Part shown: positions 54,100 through 64,000 of the stretch, piece by piece | How positions within the stretch are numbered: the stretch's first letter is position 1 | How the letters are laid out: every line of letters begins with the position of its first letter | Origin: Auricularia sp. M13 | Lineage: Eukaryota > Basidiomycota > Agaricomycetes > Auriculariales > Auriculariaceae | Assembly: GCA_037042915.1 (NCBI GenBank) | Contig: CM073196.1 | Coordinates: 186,001-250,000 of the forward strand | Direction: 5' to 3' | DNA: 64,000 nucleotides | Made by a program: the position numbers and the translations under genes | The notes under the pieces: model-generated | Seen by the model: the letters and a program-made list of their open reading frames with translations, nothing else | What the model was told of the DNA's origin: nothing | Databases searched by the model: none

Positions 54100-56110
54100 C
54101 TACTCGTCCATAACCTGGACGAACGTCTTAATGCTCGGCGCGCCCCCATTCCACGTCCGCGGCGCCTTAGCATTCACACTCGCGCCCTGCGCCTTCCACT
54201 CCTTCCCCTTCCCGCCGCCGCGCTCGCTCCCCGCAGCACTGACACTCAACACGCTCTCCCTCTGCTGCTGCGGCGAAGCAGAGTTCAAATGCGCCTGGCC
54301 GAGCGGCAGCCCATAACTCGAGTTCGTAAAGCTCGTCGCATGGCTCAGCGAGCTCTGCGCGCGCGGGAACGGCATCCCGACATGGTCCGCGTCGAGCAGC
54401 GCGACGCTGCGCCCGATCTGCACGACGCTCGGCGGCGCGGTGGTCGTGACGGGCGTCGACGCGCCCGAGCGCGGCGCGATGTCCATCCCGCCGTCGAACG
54501 GCTCGTTGCGGTGCTGCGCGTAGTACAGCGGCGTCGGCGTCGCCGCCCCGCCGAGCGAGCGCCCCGTCGTGCCCGTGCCCGTGCCGTACCGGAACTCCTG
54601 CTCCGCGCGCCGCCGCGCCGCCAGGCGCGTCAGGAGGCAGTACAGCGCGATCCCGGCGAGGGAGAGCGCGAAGAGCACGCCGAAGACGATTGCGAGGATT
54701 TTGGGGAGCTGGGGGGAGCTATGGGCGGTGAGTGTAGATACGGCGGGAGAAAGGGGGAGAGCACATACGAGGAAGAACCGAGTTGCGCTGCGCCGTCGTT
54801 TGCGGACGATTGGGTCGGTGGGGGAGGGAGTGTGCTGCTGCCGCCGGCGACGGTGCGCGTCGACGGGAACGAGCCAGGATTTGTTTGCGGCTTCACGCCG
54901 TCGGGCAAACTGGGCAAAAGCGTCAGCAAACGTGAACGGAAGATTCGACTTTGGGGTACAATAGGAGGAGGAGCGCAGACTTGGGCGGCCATCATAGGCG
55001 AGCAGCGCACGGGGAAGAGGACGGCGTGCGCGCGTCGGACACATCCAACATACGGCTGCTGATACAGCGTATTGGCAATGGCCTCGCGCCCCGTGCGAAC
55101 ATCCTGTCAGGGCGCCCCCGCCCAAAGATGGATGCACGCCCAACTGGCGCCGCACGCGCTACATTGCCGTCTGCATCCCCCGAGCGAGCACGTAGCTCAG
55201 CAGCGAGACACTACCTCAATCACGCTCGCCATAGGCGTGCAGGACGCGAACAAGGAGGCTAGGCGGCGCGCGCGCGGAGAGTAGAAGGACTGGTTCTGCA
55301 CGCGTTGGGAACAGCGCGCAGAGGGAAAAGCTCTGTAGGCACTGTCGAGAGCGGCGCATCGTGACAACGGGCTCCCTGCCCGACAGCGAGCCCTGTCCGA
55401 ACATGGATACACCGCCGACAGCATCCGCCGCTCAAAAGTATCACCGAGCCGTGATATTTGGATGCCACAGATACCGCAGGCGCGCGTGCCTCGGGCAGGG
55501 AGTACGAAGCGCTCTCGCGGCTCCGCAGCGCAGCACCACACGAAGGAGAGTATGTAGCGTTTGGCGGCGACGGGTAGGGTAGGCCCTGTGCTTTAGGGAC
55601 AGCGCGGGGGTGGAACACGGAGGCCAGGGCACATTGTAGAGCGCAGCGTCGTGGCAGCGAGCTCGCCGTCGGACAGCACAAGACCGGCGGAGCGCATCCG
55701 ACGATGCAGAGCAGGGGTGAAAGTACTCACGGAGTGGTGACCATGAAATAATCGAGATCGAGCCAGGCCTCGGGGTCCTTGCTCTCGTTCGTGAGCACAA
55801 GGGTGTAGGCGCCCTGGCGGAGGTCCATGCCGAAGAGCAGCTGCTGGTACTGCTCGGTGGGCGCATAGGCGGGCAGGTAGAAGACGCGGTCGTCGATCTG
55901 GACGGAATAATTGGCGTGGCCGGGGCCCTTGGAGCCGTAGACGTAGATGCCCGCGCCGTTGAACGTCAGCGTCGCCGTCGCGCCGGCCGACTGCGAGGCG
56001 TGGTACGTCGATTGCCAGGACCGGGCCGCGGTGGGGTCGTCCGGCGGCTGCACGCGCCATTCGGCCGAGAACGTGATGTAGGCCGACGTGTCGTCGAACG
56101 AGACGTTCAT
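54100..56110 (-). CDS. Receptor-like one-pass protein with jelly-roll ectodomain
   Basis: Exons 56110-55731, 54909-54769 and 54718-54100; 1,140 nt, 379 aa. The first exon encodes a beta-rich domain common in agaricomycete membrane proteins, similar to galactose-binding-like jelly rolls: MNVSFDDTSAYITFS, WQSTYHASQSAGATATLTF, NGAGIYVYGSKGPGHANYSV, QLLFGMDLRQGAYTLVLTN, AWLDLDYFMVTT. A Ser/Thr/Pro linker and a membrane helix follow (ILAIVFGVLFALSLAGIALY), then LLTRLAARRRAEQEFRYG and a Ser-rich cytosolic tail ending FVQVMDE. No signal peptide is visible, as is usual for this group. The first intron is 821 nt, while the second is 50 nt. Ligand unknown. Confidence 0.82.
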
Positions 56111-58352
56111 CGTCGCCCAGGACGCTCACACCGTGCGCCCACTGCAGTCTCAGACCGGGAGAAAGAGCGGTGATGAGCGCACAAATTGAATCTGATACCC
56201 CCGTACAACTCCGACCGTCCGCCTTCTCCCACGCCGCTCTCCGTATCCCTGCATGTCTGTGCCCTGCTTGCCGCTCGACCCTGTGCCTGGTTCTTTGAAT
56301 TGACGATCTTGGATTTTGGATGATCAACCGCGCGCTTCAGTTGGCTTCTGGGCTCGAGTTCTCTTTGGCGTTCGTCCAAACTTCCTCAGATTTTCTCTGG
56401 ATCTGCTCTGCTCTATGCGCCCGTGCTCCTCTGTCGCCAGGATTGTCCATCTGCCAGCGTATACGAGCGCTTGTCTCGATAACGCCGGAGTGTTGGACAC
56501 CTAGCTACTCGGACGGCTGGCGGAGAACGTATCAGCACAATCTTATCATCTCCCGCTCATTATCTGCTCCCCCACATCAGGAAAACACCCACATTCCGTG
56601 GAGGCTCCCGGAGCATCCGGGAGTCGCGAAGATATCCATGAGAGCGCGGCTCGCTACTGGCATAGGCGCAACGACTCCTGGAGCTCCGGGATTTGCGGCT
56701 CAGCTTCTGAAGCTTGTCTCAAGAGTCAATAGCGGGCCGGAGTGCTGCAAGTGGACTGGCGGATCTTCAAGTTCATCATCTCGAGGTCCCTCCCCACACA
56801 CCCACATAGGCCTTCCAGTGCTTTCTCTCGCAAGCCAGCAGTACAGTATGAGCGCGAATCTCAATAGACCTGGTACAGTCGCAGTCGCGGGATGGAGGAG
56901 ATCGTACCGTTCTTCAGGCCTTCAAATTCGTATCAGTCTCCGTCTCCGTCCCCGCATCATCGCCCACCTCACATATCCCTCATCTGCATTCAAGGTTGGT
57001 ACACTATACGTAGTAAATACCGCACAATTGTCCGAGTCAATGGCCGCGCATCTCCCCAATCCCCAGACACCGCCGTCTCTCACTCTCATCATCTGCTACT
57101 CTGAATCGTATCCCGTGCTTTGCCCAAGTCCTGCACTAGCAGAGTCCAGAACCTCGAAACAGCGCCAGCGAACGTGTTCATTGAGCTTGGAGCGCCGGCC
57201 CGGAACGGTGGTCATAATGCTCCTCGGGTTTGACTTCTGAGTCACGAGTCGATCAGTGGGTTGCACCGCGCAGGAATTCTTCCTGAATCGTCGCCGGTCG
57301 GCCGGGTGTCTGTTTCTGTTTGATCTGAGCTTCCTTCAAGTTCGAGTTCGAGTTGGACCGTTCTCAGCAACATCACTTTCTCCTAGTACAGTACCATTAT
57401 GCCAGCGTATACCTTACAGGGCCGGTCGCATTACGCAACGAATAATCCTCGAGGATAACGCGGCAACGCTGATCTTCAGCTGGCTCCGACTCGTCAATTG
57501 CAACGGGATACAGTACAGTACAGTATAAATATCGCTCCCCTTTCCAGCCCCATTGCATCCTCGCGGCCCACTTCCAGCTCTCATCATCTGCTCCCCCAGG
57601 CGTCCTCTAGATCTGAGACTGCACGTCCCGAACAGCGAAACACATCACAGCATACCGAACCTGCAAATGCCACTCGCTCTGCCAGTGGATATCCTCGCAC
57701 AGCCGGGTGGCAGCAGCAGTTAAAACTTGCCTCGTCATCGACACCGCAATATCGAACCTCCAGCCGGCGCGAACGAAACGGATAGTGGGCCACTGGCAGG
57801 CTGAGGCAATCTCTGCGCGATAAGTTCGCTTTGTCACTGTGTTCAACATATCGGATACGGCGCCGCGCGCCTCTGCCTTCCGTGACACTCAGCTAGCGCG
57901 TATGGCAGGTCGCGAGCGGCCCGCTTCAGGAGGGTGTGACTGTACCTTGCCATCGCGCGGTGAGACAGGCCAGAAATGGGGTTCTGGGCGTCTGCATTGA
58001 TCCGGTTCGAGGTCGTCACTCGGGGGCCCCAGGTCAATGATTTTGTACCGATCGCAATTCTTCGACGTGTGCAACAGGATCAACTCACAAAGATTACCGC
58101 CCAAAGCTACGGCGCGCTCGTGCTCGTACGTAGTGCCATCATGATGGGCAACAGCGAACGCTCTTTCATTTTGACGTCACGGTCAATCAGGGGAAAGGAT
58201 ATTCTGGACTCATTCGTGACGTATAATTCGTTGTAAGAAAGATAAAAAGAAACATTGGTTTCGGCCGTTACATCAGTAAGAGTAAGGAAATATTTTGGCG
58301 TGTGAGAGAAGATCGGCAGCGGGATCAAGTACGAGCAAGCAAGTCCTCGCAA
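56111..58352. other. Long gene-poor region
   Basis: A 306-codon plus-strand frame (56320-57240) is open but has no conserved pattern, no hydrophobic core and no intron signals; I do not call it. A short (ACAGT)n run followed by TATAAATA lies at about 57512-57530. Confidence 0.4.
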
Positions 58353-58899
58353 TTACTGGTTCCTGCGGGGGCACCGGTGCAACATCTCCTCCTTAGGCTG
58401 CATCCGAATTGGCAATGAGCAAAATTATTATAACCTACCAGCAAAGGAAACTCTTACTCACCTCTATAATCTGGCAGTGGTTCCACGAGACGGCGCAAAG
58501 GTCACAGCCCGTCTGGAAGTAGTACCCGTGGGCGGTCTTGAGGTGATGCTGGTAGGCGAACATGCAATGCCACGTGCGACGGTCGCAAGGCGTGCATTCC
58601 CACCCTGGGACATAATCGAAGTCAGCATACCCTGCCACGCGCAATGATGGAAGTTGAGCAAGCTCAGGCTTGCCACGGAGTACTCACCCTGACGGTGTCC
58701 TTGGTTGAATCTCGGCTCCGTCAGGTGGCAGTACCCGCAGTGCGGGCAGCGGCCTAGGACAGCGCAATGAGCGATGAGCGGGGGCACCGAGGTTTTCCAT
58801 AGCCAACTTGAAACACCCACCTGTGCGCTGAGCCGGCTTGAGATCGGCGTCGGCGAGCCGCATCTCGATGTCGGGGTCGTTGATCAGACTGGGAGGCAT
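58353..58899 (-). CDS. Small Cys/His-rich protein, copy 2
   Basis: Four exons: 58899-58821, 58753-58688, 58631-58462 and 58397-58353, introns 56-67 nt. The protein starts MPPSLINDPDIEMRLADADL and has CPHCGYCHLTE, a GHRQG piece, WECTPCDRRTWHCMFAYQHH, LKTAHGYYFQTGCDLC and a final HRCPRRNQ. Every exon boundary and phase matches the gene at 38851-39381, and the aligned positions LKP, RCPHC, TW-C, H-KT-HG, F-Q-GCD-C and H-CP are shared, so the two are paralogs in opposite orientation 19 kb apart. Copy 2 has an extra WECTPC Cys pair before the shared TW-C motif. TATAAAA lies 92 bp upstream. Probable zinc binding; role unknown. Confidence 0.8.
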
Positions 58900-58990
58900 T
58901 TTCAAATAGTTGTAGTAAGCGATAGGGGACGATGCAAGAGACGACCTGGGAGAGTCTGGGGGGCCGGCTTGACGGTGCCCCCGCCCCGCC

Positions 58991-58997
58991 TTTTATA
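58991..58997 (-). promoter_or_regulatory. TATA box
   Basis: TATAAAA on the minus strand, 92 bases upstream of the ATG at 58899. Confidence 0.65.
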
Positions 58998-61328
58998 CGG
59001 GAGGCCAGATCGCATACCACGCTCACCACAGTCTTGACTCTTGATCTGCACGCGTGACCGCGATGATGGCGACGGGACAATGAGAAACTGTGGTTCTCTG
59101 AATATATTACGTTGCGAGGAGAGCGCATGACACGCTTCGCGGACGAGGCGTGAAGCGTGAAGCGTGAATGCCAGACGCTGAAAAAGCCTTCGTGCTGCAA
59201 GCATTATTCGGAATCGCGCTCGACCGTAATACTATTGCTTTTCTGAGGGATTCCAGTCGTCCCGTTTTCATTCACCGAAATGCGGATGTGCGCCGCGGAC
59301 CGGATGCAAACCTGACTGATCCGGCGGCGCGCTCTTTGTCCCCAACTCGAACGTGGTGCTCAGACTGATCTCGTCACGATCGGGCTACAGGCTAGCCTCG
59401 CTGCGCATATACAACCAGCTCGATGACTGGAATAATGTGCAGGCAATGCTGTATGATCCGACTCTCGACTTTCATCGGTCAACCGCCGCATTTTTCGTCC
59501 TGCGATGGTGCGCAGCTCGTCAACGTCCGACCCAACCGCACCATTCTATGGCCAAGCGTCCCGGTTCAAGGCCGTCACCGCTCAGATATCTTGCGTGCAC
59601 ACTGCTCCATTGGCTCTAGGCGCACGTAATTCTGCCTATGCTAGCGTTGACTGGGCATTACTTTCTTCCTGGTTCGCATTCTTCCCAGACATAGCCCAGC
59701 GCAGTCGTTGCGATAGCACATCCACTGGCAGTTTGTCCAATAGAGCGACAGCGACAGCGATTCAACCACCGCACTAGGAGCGCCCTCTCCTCCTGAGGTT
59801 GTCATTGGTGCTATCTCAGCTTTGAACTATCGGGCTGGCTTCGATGTTTCCGTACAGTCGGACGAGTTCTTCCTTGGATTTCACTCTCCCAGGCGACAAC
59901 TGACTCTGTCCGGTGCAACGGGAGGAATGCGCGAGCTGTGCGGACGATGCCTGGCGTGGCTAGTATTTCTGGGCGGCCATTGTACGGACCGTCGTCTGCG
60001 GTATCGATTTGCTCTCGACGACGCGTCCCGGGACAGAAGGTGCAACGCGCGCTGTGGAATCTTCACGCTGTGATTGGGCTGACAAGAATACTCGTGCCCG
60101 CCTCCGACGTCTGCGCACGCTTTTCTGTCGGCAAATTCATCACGCAGGTTCAGCGCTTGCAGCAAGCTGCTACGGTGCCGAAGTCTTTGTTCTCGCCGCG
60201 AAATTGAACAGTGACTGCGCGACTTCCAGGATCTTGGTCCGCCAGCTACGAGCGCCCTCAAACGCCAAGGGTCATCCTCGGTGCAGGCAATGAGAACTCG
60301 AGAAGCTCCATTGCCATGCGTGCTGTGCCATGGGCAGAACGCATATTGATATGTGCGAGCGCACGCTGCTGCGTAGGTGGACACGCAATTAACTCCTATG
60401 TCTAGACATTGGCGCCTCGAAACACGAGTATATGCTCTCTAAGGACCATCAGCCATCACCGGCGTACGGGTAGGTAGGTAGGTGGTTAGAGAGGGGCAGT
60501 CAGCATGCCACGGTCGCTGTGCATTGGTGCGTGGCCGGGAGGATACCGCGATGGCGACCTGACAATATCTCCTGGCGGTAAGCGTGTGTTCCAACTATGC
60601 AGTGTTGAGCACATGGCGACCATTCTAAACTGTGCTGCGAACAAGAGCATCGGTTGTTTTTCATCTTCATCAGTTCCGGAGTCGGCTTGGGGAACAGAGA
60701 GTGGTTCTTAAGCGTCAGGGTGCAATCTATAAACGCCCGATGGCGGTAACCTACACATATAAATCATTTGCACAGCTCAGCTAGCTCCTGCATGAAACTC
60801 GGCGGAGTACACTGGCAAGGCTCACGTTGCCACTCCCAACTGCATCTGTAAACCTTCATTTGGTCCGATTCCACGCGAGCGCTGTACGCATAGTTTCAAA
60901 TAGCCTTCCACCTCAAAATTGCTGCCGAACTGACTCTGTAAGAAGCAAGTCCTCCTGCATGATCGAGCGGATGCTCGAGACCTAGGTGGCGCATCTACAT
61001 TATAAGCTGCTGAGTTAAATCCCCCAGCTGAGTGCGCACCGAATAACTGGGCCACGGGTCAAGGAACGTGGCTATACAGCCCGGCGAAGCCTGCATTCGG
61101 CTAGTCCCACCAGCTCGGGTTTCTCCCGCAGGCGGAGTGCTCATGCTAAGACTAGGAGGGCAGGGACGAGCGTCCCCGCCCAGCCTTCGGAGTGACAGCG
61201 ATGGGAAGAGCTCAAGGCATACGGCCGAGGGCGCTGGCGAGTGGGTATAAAACTCTCTGCTCCAGAGACAACTTTTTCGGACATCCAGCAGTCTCTTCTC
61301 ACCGTTCCCCCACAACACACCTAGCAAC
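58998..61328. other. Long gene-poor region
   Basis: No supportable gene. A stretch at about 59330-59500 reads partly like protein (NSNVVLRLISSRSGYRLASL, WNNVQAMLYDPTLDFH) and may be a gene relic. A (GGTA)n microsatellite is at 60466-60483. The last 90 bases hold the promoter of the small gene at 61329. Confidence 0.4.
61246..61252 (+). promoter_or_regulatory. TATA box
   Basis: TATAAAA, 77 bases upstream of the ATG at 61329. Confidence 0.65.
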
Positions 61329-61715
61329 ATGACTTACCAGCCTCCTCAGGTAAGCTCGTTGATCTCCGAGCATGGGACACCCATTCAACGTTACTGACTC
61401 TGAGCGTCGCAGCCAGGTCTCAGGGTATGCCTTGTCGTTCCCCGGCGCTACCGAGGGACTTGCCAACTTCCCCATTCCCTAGCCCGGAGATCGCGTTCTC
61501 GTCGTTGCAGCCAATGGTTCGACCACTCCTGCAACTCTTCTCAACGTCCTGGTCAGTATATCAGTATATTACAACAACTACTATATCTGCAGCACCTGAC
61601 ATAATCCTGCTTTCGATAGGTTCAACAACCGATGCGTGCGAATGTGCGTTACGACAACGGAGTCCAGGCGCAGATCTTTGTCAACCAGCTCCGTCCAATG
61701 CCTCGCCGCCGCTAA
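61329..61715 (+). CDS. 65-residue basic protein with a possible 12 nt microexon
   Basis: Proposed exons: 61329-61349 (MTYQPPQ), 61413-61424 (PGLR), 61483-61551 and 61620-61715, all phase 0. The core reads PGDRVLVVAANGSTTPATLL, then VQQPMRANVRYDNG and the basic end NQLRPMPRRR. A valine-rich GDRVLV start, a YDNG turn and a return strand suggest a small SH3-like barrel, by inspection only. The 12 nt exon has good flanks (CAG before, GTATGC after), but skipping it keeps the frame and gives 61 residues, so both forms are possible. A TATA box lies at the right distance, and the codons between introns make a coherent protein. Family not recognised. Confidence 0.65.
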
Positions 61716-62370
61716 AGGCAATTCCTCTTGGTCTCCCGCTTCGGTGAAAGTGTTTTTATATACTTAGAATGCCGTCCCTGGCAGCGCTTGCAGCATCGCG
61801 GGTAGGGTTGATGAGTACTGGAATGGGTTCTTGGTGTTTCAATAATGGGTTTGTATCGTATTTCGATGGTGTATCCTTACGGTATGATGAGTCCCGTTGC
61901 ATTTATACCCCGTCTAGATTTCCTCCTATGACTTACTGTACGTCCCCATGTATTTGACCCGCCATTTCCTCCGCGATGAAATCCACAGTCGGGTCTGCGG
62001 CCCGAGCTCCGAGTTGCTATCGTGCGAATAAAAAACAGAGAGTATGAAAGATTCATCATATCGAGCCCCGTGGGGAACAGTGCCCCCATTGATAGGCACA
62101 ACGACGGTCTAGACAGTTTTGACAGCCATGCCACGACCCCATGACTCAGGAAAATCAAGTTTCTGCCACCTGAGCCGACTGGAGAGGCGCCTTCTGACTT
62201 GCGCAGATCAACTTCCGCGCTGTCGAAGCCGATGAGGAGCACGCGGAGAAATCTCGGCCGGCAAAACCTCGGCTCTGCCCGCAATTGCGCAGATCTGTTT
62301 TAACAGCCTGCACGGATGCCGCGCCGAACGAGCACTGCTCCTTGTCCTGATACTGTACTCAACAGCGAGC
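61716..62370. other. Intergenic region
   Basis: 3' flank of the small gene and promoter of the GH3 gene. No gene or repeat seen. Confidence 0.4.
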
Positions 62371-64000
62371 ATGGCGCCGTCCGACTTTGCCAACGCCGAC
62401 ATCGACGCGCTGCTTGAGCAGCTCACGCACGACGAGGCCGTCGCGCTCATTGCCGGCGTCGGCTTCTGGCACACTGCTCCCATCCCGCGCCTGGGCGTGC
62501 CACAGATCAAGGTTAGCTCGGCATCTCGCAGGCACGCGCTGGGCAGCGGTAACGAGCTTGCGCCAGGTGTCGGATGGGCCCAACGGCGTCCGCGGCGAGC
62601 GTTTCTTCATGGGCACGCCCGCAAAGACAATCCCGGTACGCGGGCTCCTGGTCCCAATCGCGCCATTCCTCACGTGGCCAATCAGTGTGCGACAGCGCTC
62701 GGCGCTACTTGGAACCCGGCATTGGTTCAAGAGGTCGGAGCCCGCATCCTCGCGGTGGAGTCGAAGCTGCGCGCAGCCAGTGCTCTCCTTGGGCCTACAG
62801 TAAACATTCAGAGGGTACGCGGTTGTCTGAAATTGAATAACAGATTTGACAGTATCTCAGTCTCCTTTGGGTGGACGCGTGAGCACTTGCTTGACAGCTT
62901 GACATTGGCGCTCATGAGGGACGATTGACAGAGCTTCGAAAGCTTCTCTGAGGACCCTCACCTGAGCGGCACCATCTGTGCGGCTTATATCAACGGCGTC
63001 CAGAGCGAAGGAATTGCTTGCACGATTAAGCACTTTGTCTGCAACGACCAGGAGAATGATCGCATGGGATACAACGTTATCGTCTCGCCTCGCGCTCTGC
63101 GTGAAGTCTACCTCATGCCTTTCATGGTTAGTTTATTAATTCATACCCTTATTATATTTGCGCATTTACTCGCGCCGTAGATTGCGCAACGTGACGCCAA
63201 GCCATGGGCTTACATGACAGCGTACAACCGCATCAACGGTATTCACGGCTCGGAGAACAAGGAGATCATCACCGACATCCTACGCAAGGACTGGGGCCAC
63301 GACGGCTTGGTGATGAGCGATTGGTACGCAGCATAAGCCTTTATGGAATAATACATCAACTTGAGTAGGTTTGGCACGTACTCGCTCGACGAGTCCATCA
63401 AGGCCGGACTCGACCTCGAAATGCCCGGGGAGCGCAAGTGGCGCACGCAGAACCTGGTCGAACGCGCCGTCACCGCGCACAAGTTGACTCCCGCAGACGT
63501 CAAAGCTCGCGCGCGCGAGGTGCTCAAGTTCCTGCAGAAATGCGCGAAGGGAGCGCCCGAGGCAAGTAACTCTACCGTTCAATTGTCATTGCTCACGACT
63601 TCTCGTAGATTTTGGACGGGGACGGTTCTGAGAAGTCTCACGATACTCCAGAGGAAATTGCGCTTGTCCGCCACCTTGCTGCGTCGTCTATTGTCCTTCT
63701 GCGTAACGAGGGTGGTGTCCTCCCGCTCGACAAGAGCAAAGTAAAGAAGGTCGCGATCATCGGTCCCAATGCCAAGGAGCGCATCATCAACGGCGGCGGA
63801 AGCGCATCTCTGCGCGCTGCGTACGTCGTCTCACCTTACGAGGGAATCGTCAACGCGCTCGGGAAAGATGTCGAAGTCATCTACGCTGAGGGAACGCGCT
63901 GTACGCCACTCATTCCAGTTCGCATGTTATCCCTCTCACAAGTAGAACAGCCTTCAAGAATCTGCCGTCCCTCGACTTCGAGCTCACGACGACGCCAAGC
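62371..64000 (+). CDS. GH3 beta-glucosidase, 3' end cut by window edge
   Basis: GH3 beta-glucosidases release terminal glucose from cello-oligosaccharides and glucosides. Exons: 62371-62511, 62567-62635, 62686-62814, 62861-62878, 62932-63126, 63181-63323, 63369-63561, 63609-63900 and 63951 to the edge; about 410 of an expected 800-870 residues. Motifs: [80 protein letters not shown] (K152-H153), AYNRING, and the nucleophile in GLVMSDW (D231). The C-terminal GH3 domain begins at [14 protein letters not shown] and includes VAIIGPNA and NGGGSASL. There is no signal peptide, so an intracellular enzyme is likely. Exon 4 is an 18 nt microexon and intron 63562-63608 uses a GC donor (GCAAGT). Confidence 0.92.

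Noticed and set aside
56320-57240. 306-codon plus-strand open frame
   Set aside because: Composition is Ser/Pro/Arg-rich without repeats, hydrophobic core or conserved motif, it overlaps microsatellite-like sequence, and all frames here are moderately open because of GC content.
59168-59777. Frames at 59.2-59.8 kb with pieces such as VVLRLISSRSGYRLASL
   Set aside because: The coherent stretch is under 80 residues, needs a frame shift to extend and has no start or splice support. At most a pseudogene fragment.

Overview
The window looks like nuclear DNA of a basidiomycete fungus, most likely an agaricomycete. Genes on both strands are interrupted by many short GT-AG introns (mostly 45-70 nt), protein genes are GC-rich, and the families present are typical of that group: expanded F-box/LRR-like proteins, RTA1-like and DUF6533-like membrane proteins, a CAP/PR-1 secreted protein, a one-pass jelly-roll receptor-like protein and a GH3 beta-glucosidase. 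One conserved housekeeping gene, PET100 (cytochrome c oxidase assembly), anchors the region. I saw no rRNA, tRNA, CRISPR array or viral gene. Gene models were built by hand from reading frames and splice signals; summed exon lengths divisible by three were used as an internal check where stated.

Left part (1-25 kb): a truncated zinc-knuckle-like gene and a zinc-ribbon protein; two large genes of unknown function (3.9-8.2 kb and 9.3-10.8 kb) whose frames are broken at short homopolymers; an RTA1-like transporter; two tandem LRR-like paralogs; a CAP protein; a 7-TM type membrane protein; an F-box gene followed by a decayed copy of an F-box 3' end and then by a roughly 300 bp foldback MITE with perfect 33 bp inverted ends.

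Middle (25-50 kb): gene A (25.3-31.7 kb, + strand, about 1,570 aa) and gene B (46.2-41.5 kb, - strand, 1,505 aa) share a similar N-terminus, a G-[FH]-W-K-x-R-[LI]-R segment followed by evenly spaced QT motifs that resemble dynein light chain LC8 binding arrays. Gene A continues with several diverged repeats, an RS-rich stretch and two Cys/His modules. Gene B ends in an AT-hook. Gene C (49-47 kb), upstream of B, carries SPxYSP motifs like the RNA polymerase II CTD and long proline tracts. Between A and B lie PET100, two adjacent F-box genes built exactly like the one at 22.6 kb, a small Cys/His protein gene and a secreted alpha/beta hydrolase.

Right part (50-64 kb): a fourth F-box-like gene, two single-pass membrane proteins, the inverted paralog of the small Cys/His gene, a 65-residue basic protein with a possible 12 nt microexon, and a GH3 beta-glucosidase running off the window. 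Several 1-3 kb stretches hold only simple repeats or nothing I can support. The strongest candidates for something undescribed are the A/B protein family with its QT-motif arrays, the tandem repeat protein of gene A, and the paired small Cys/His genes.
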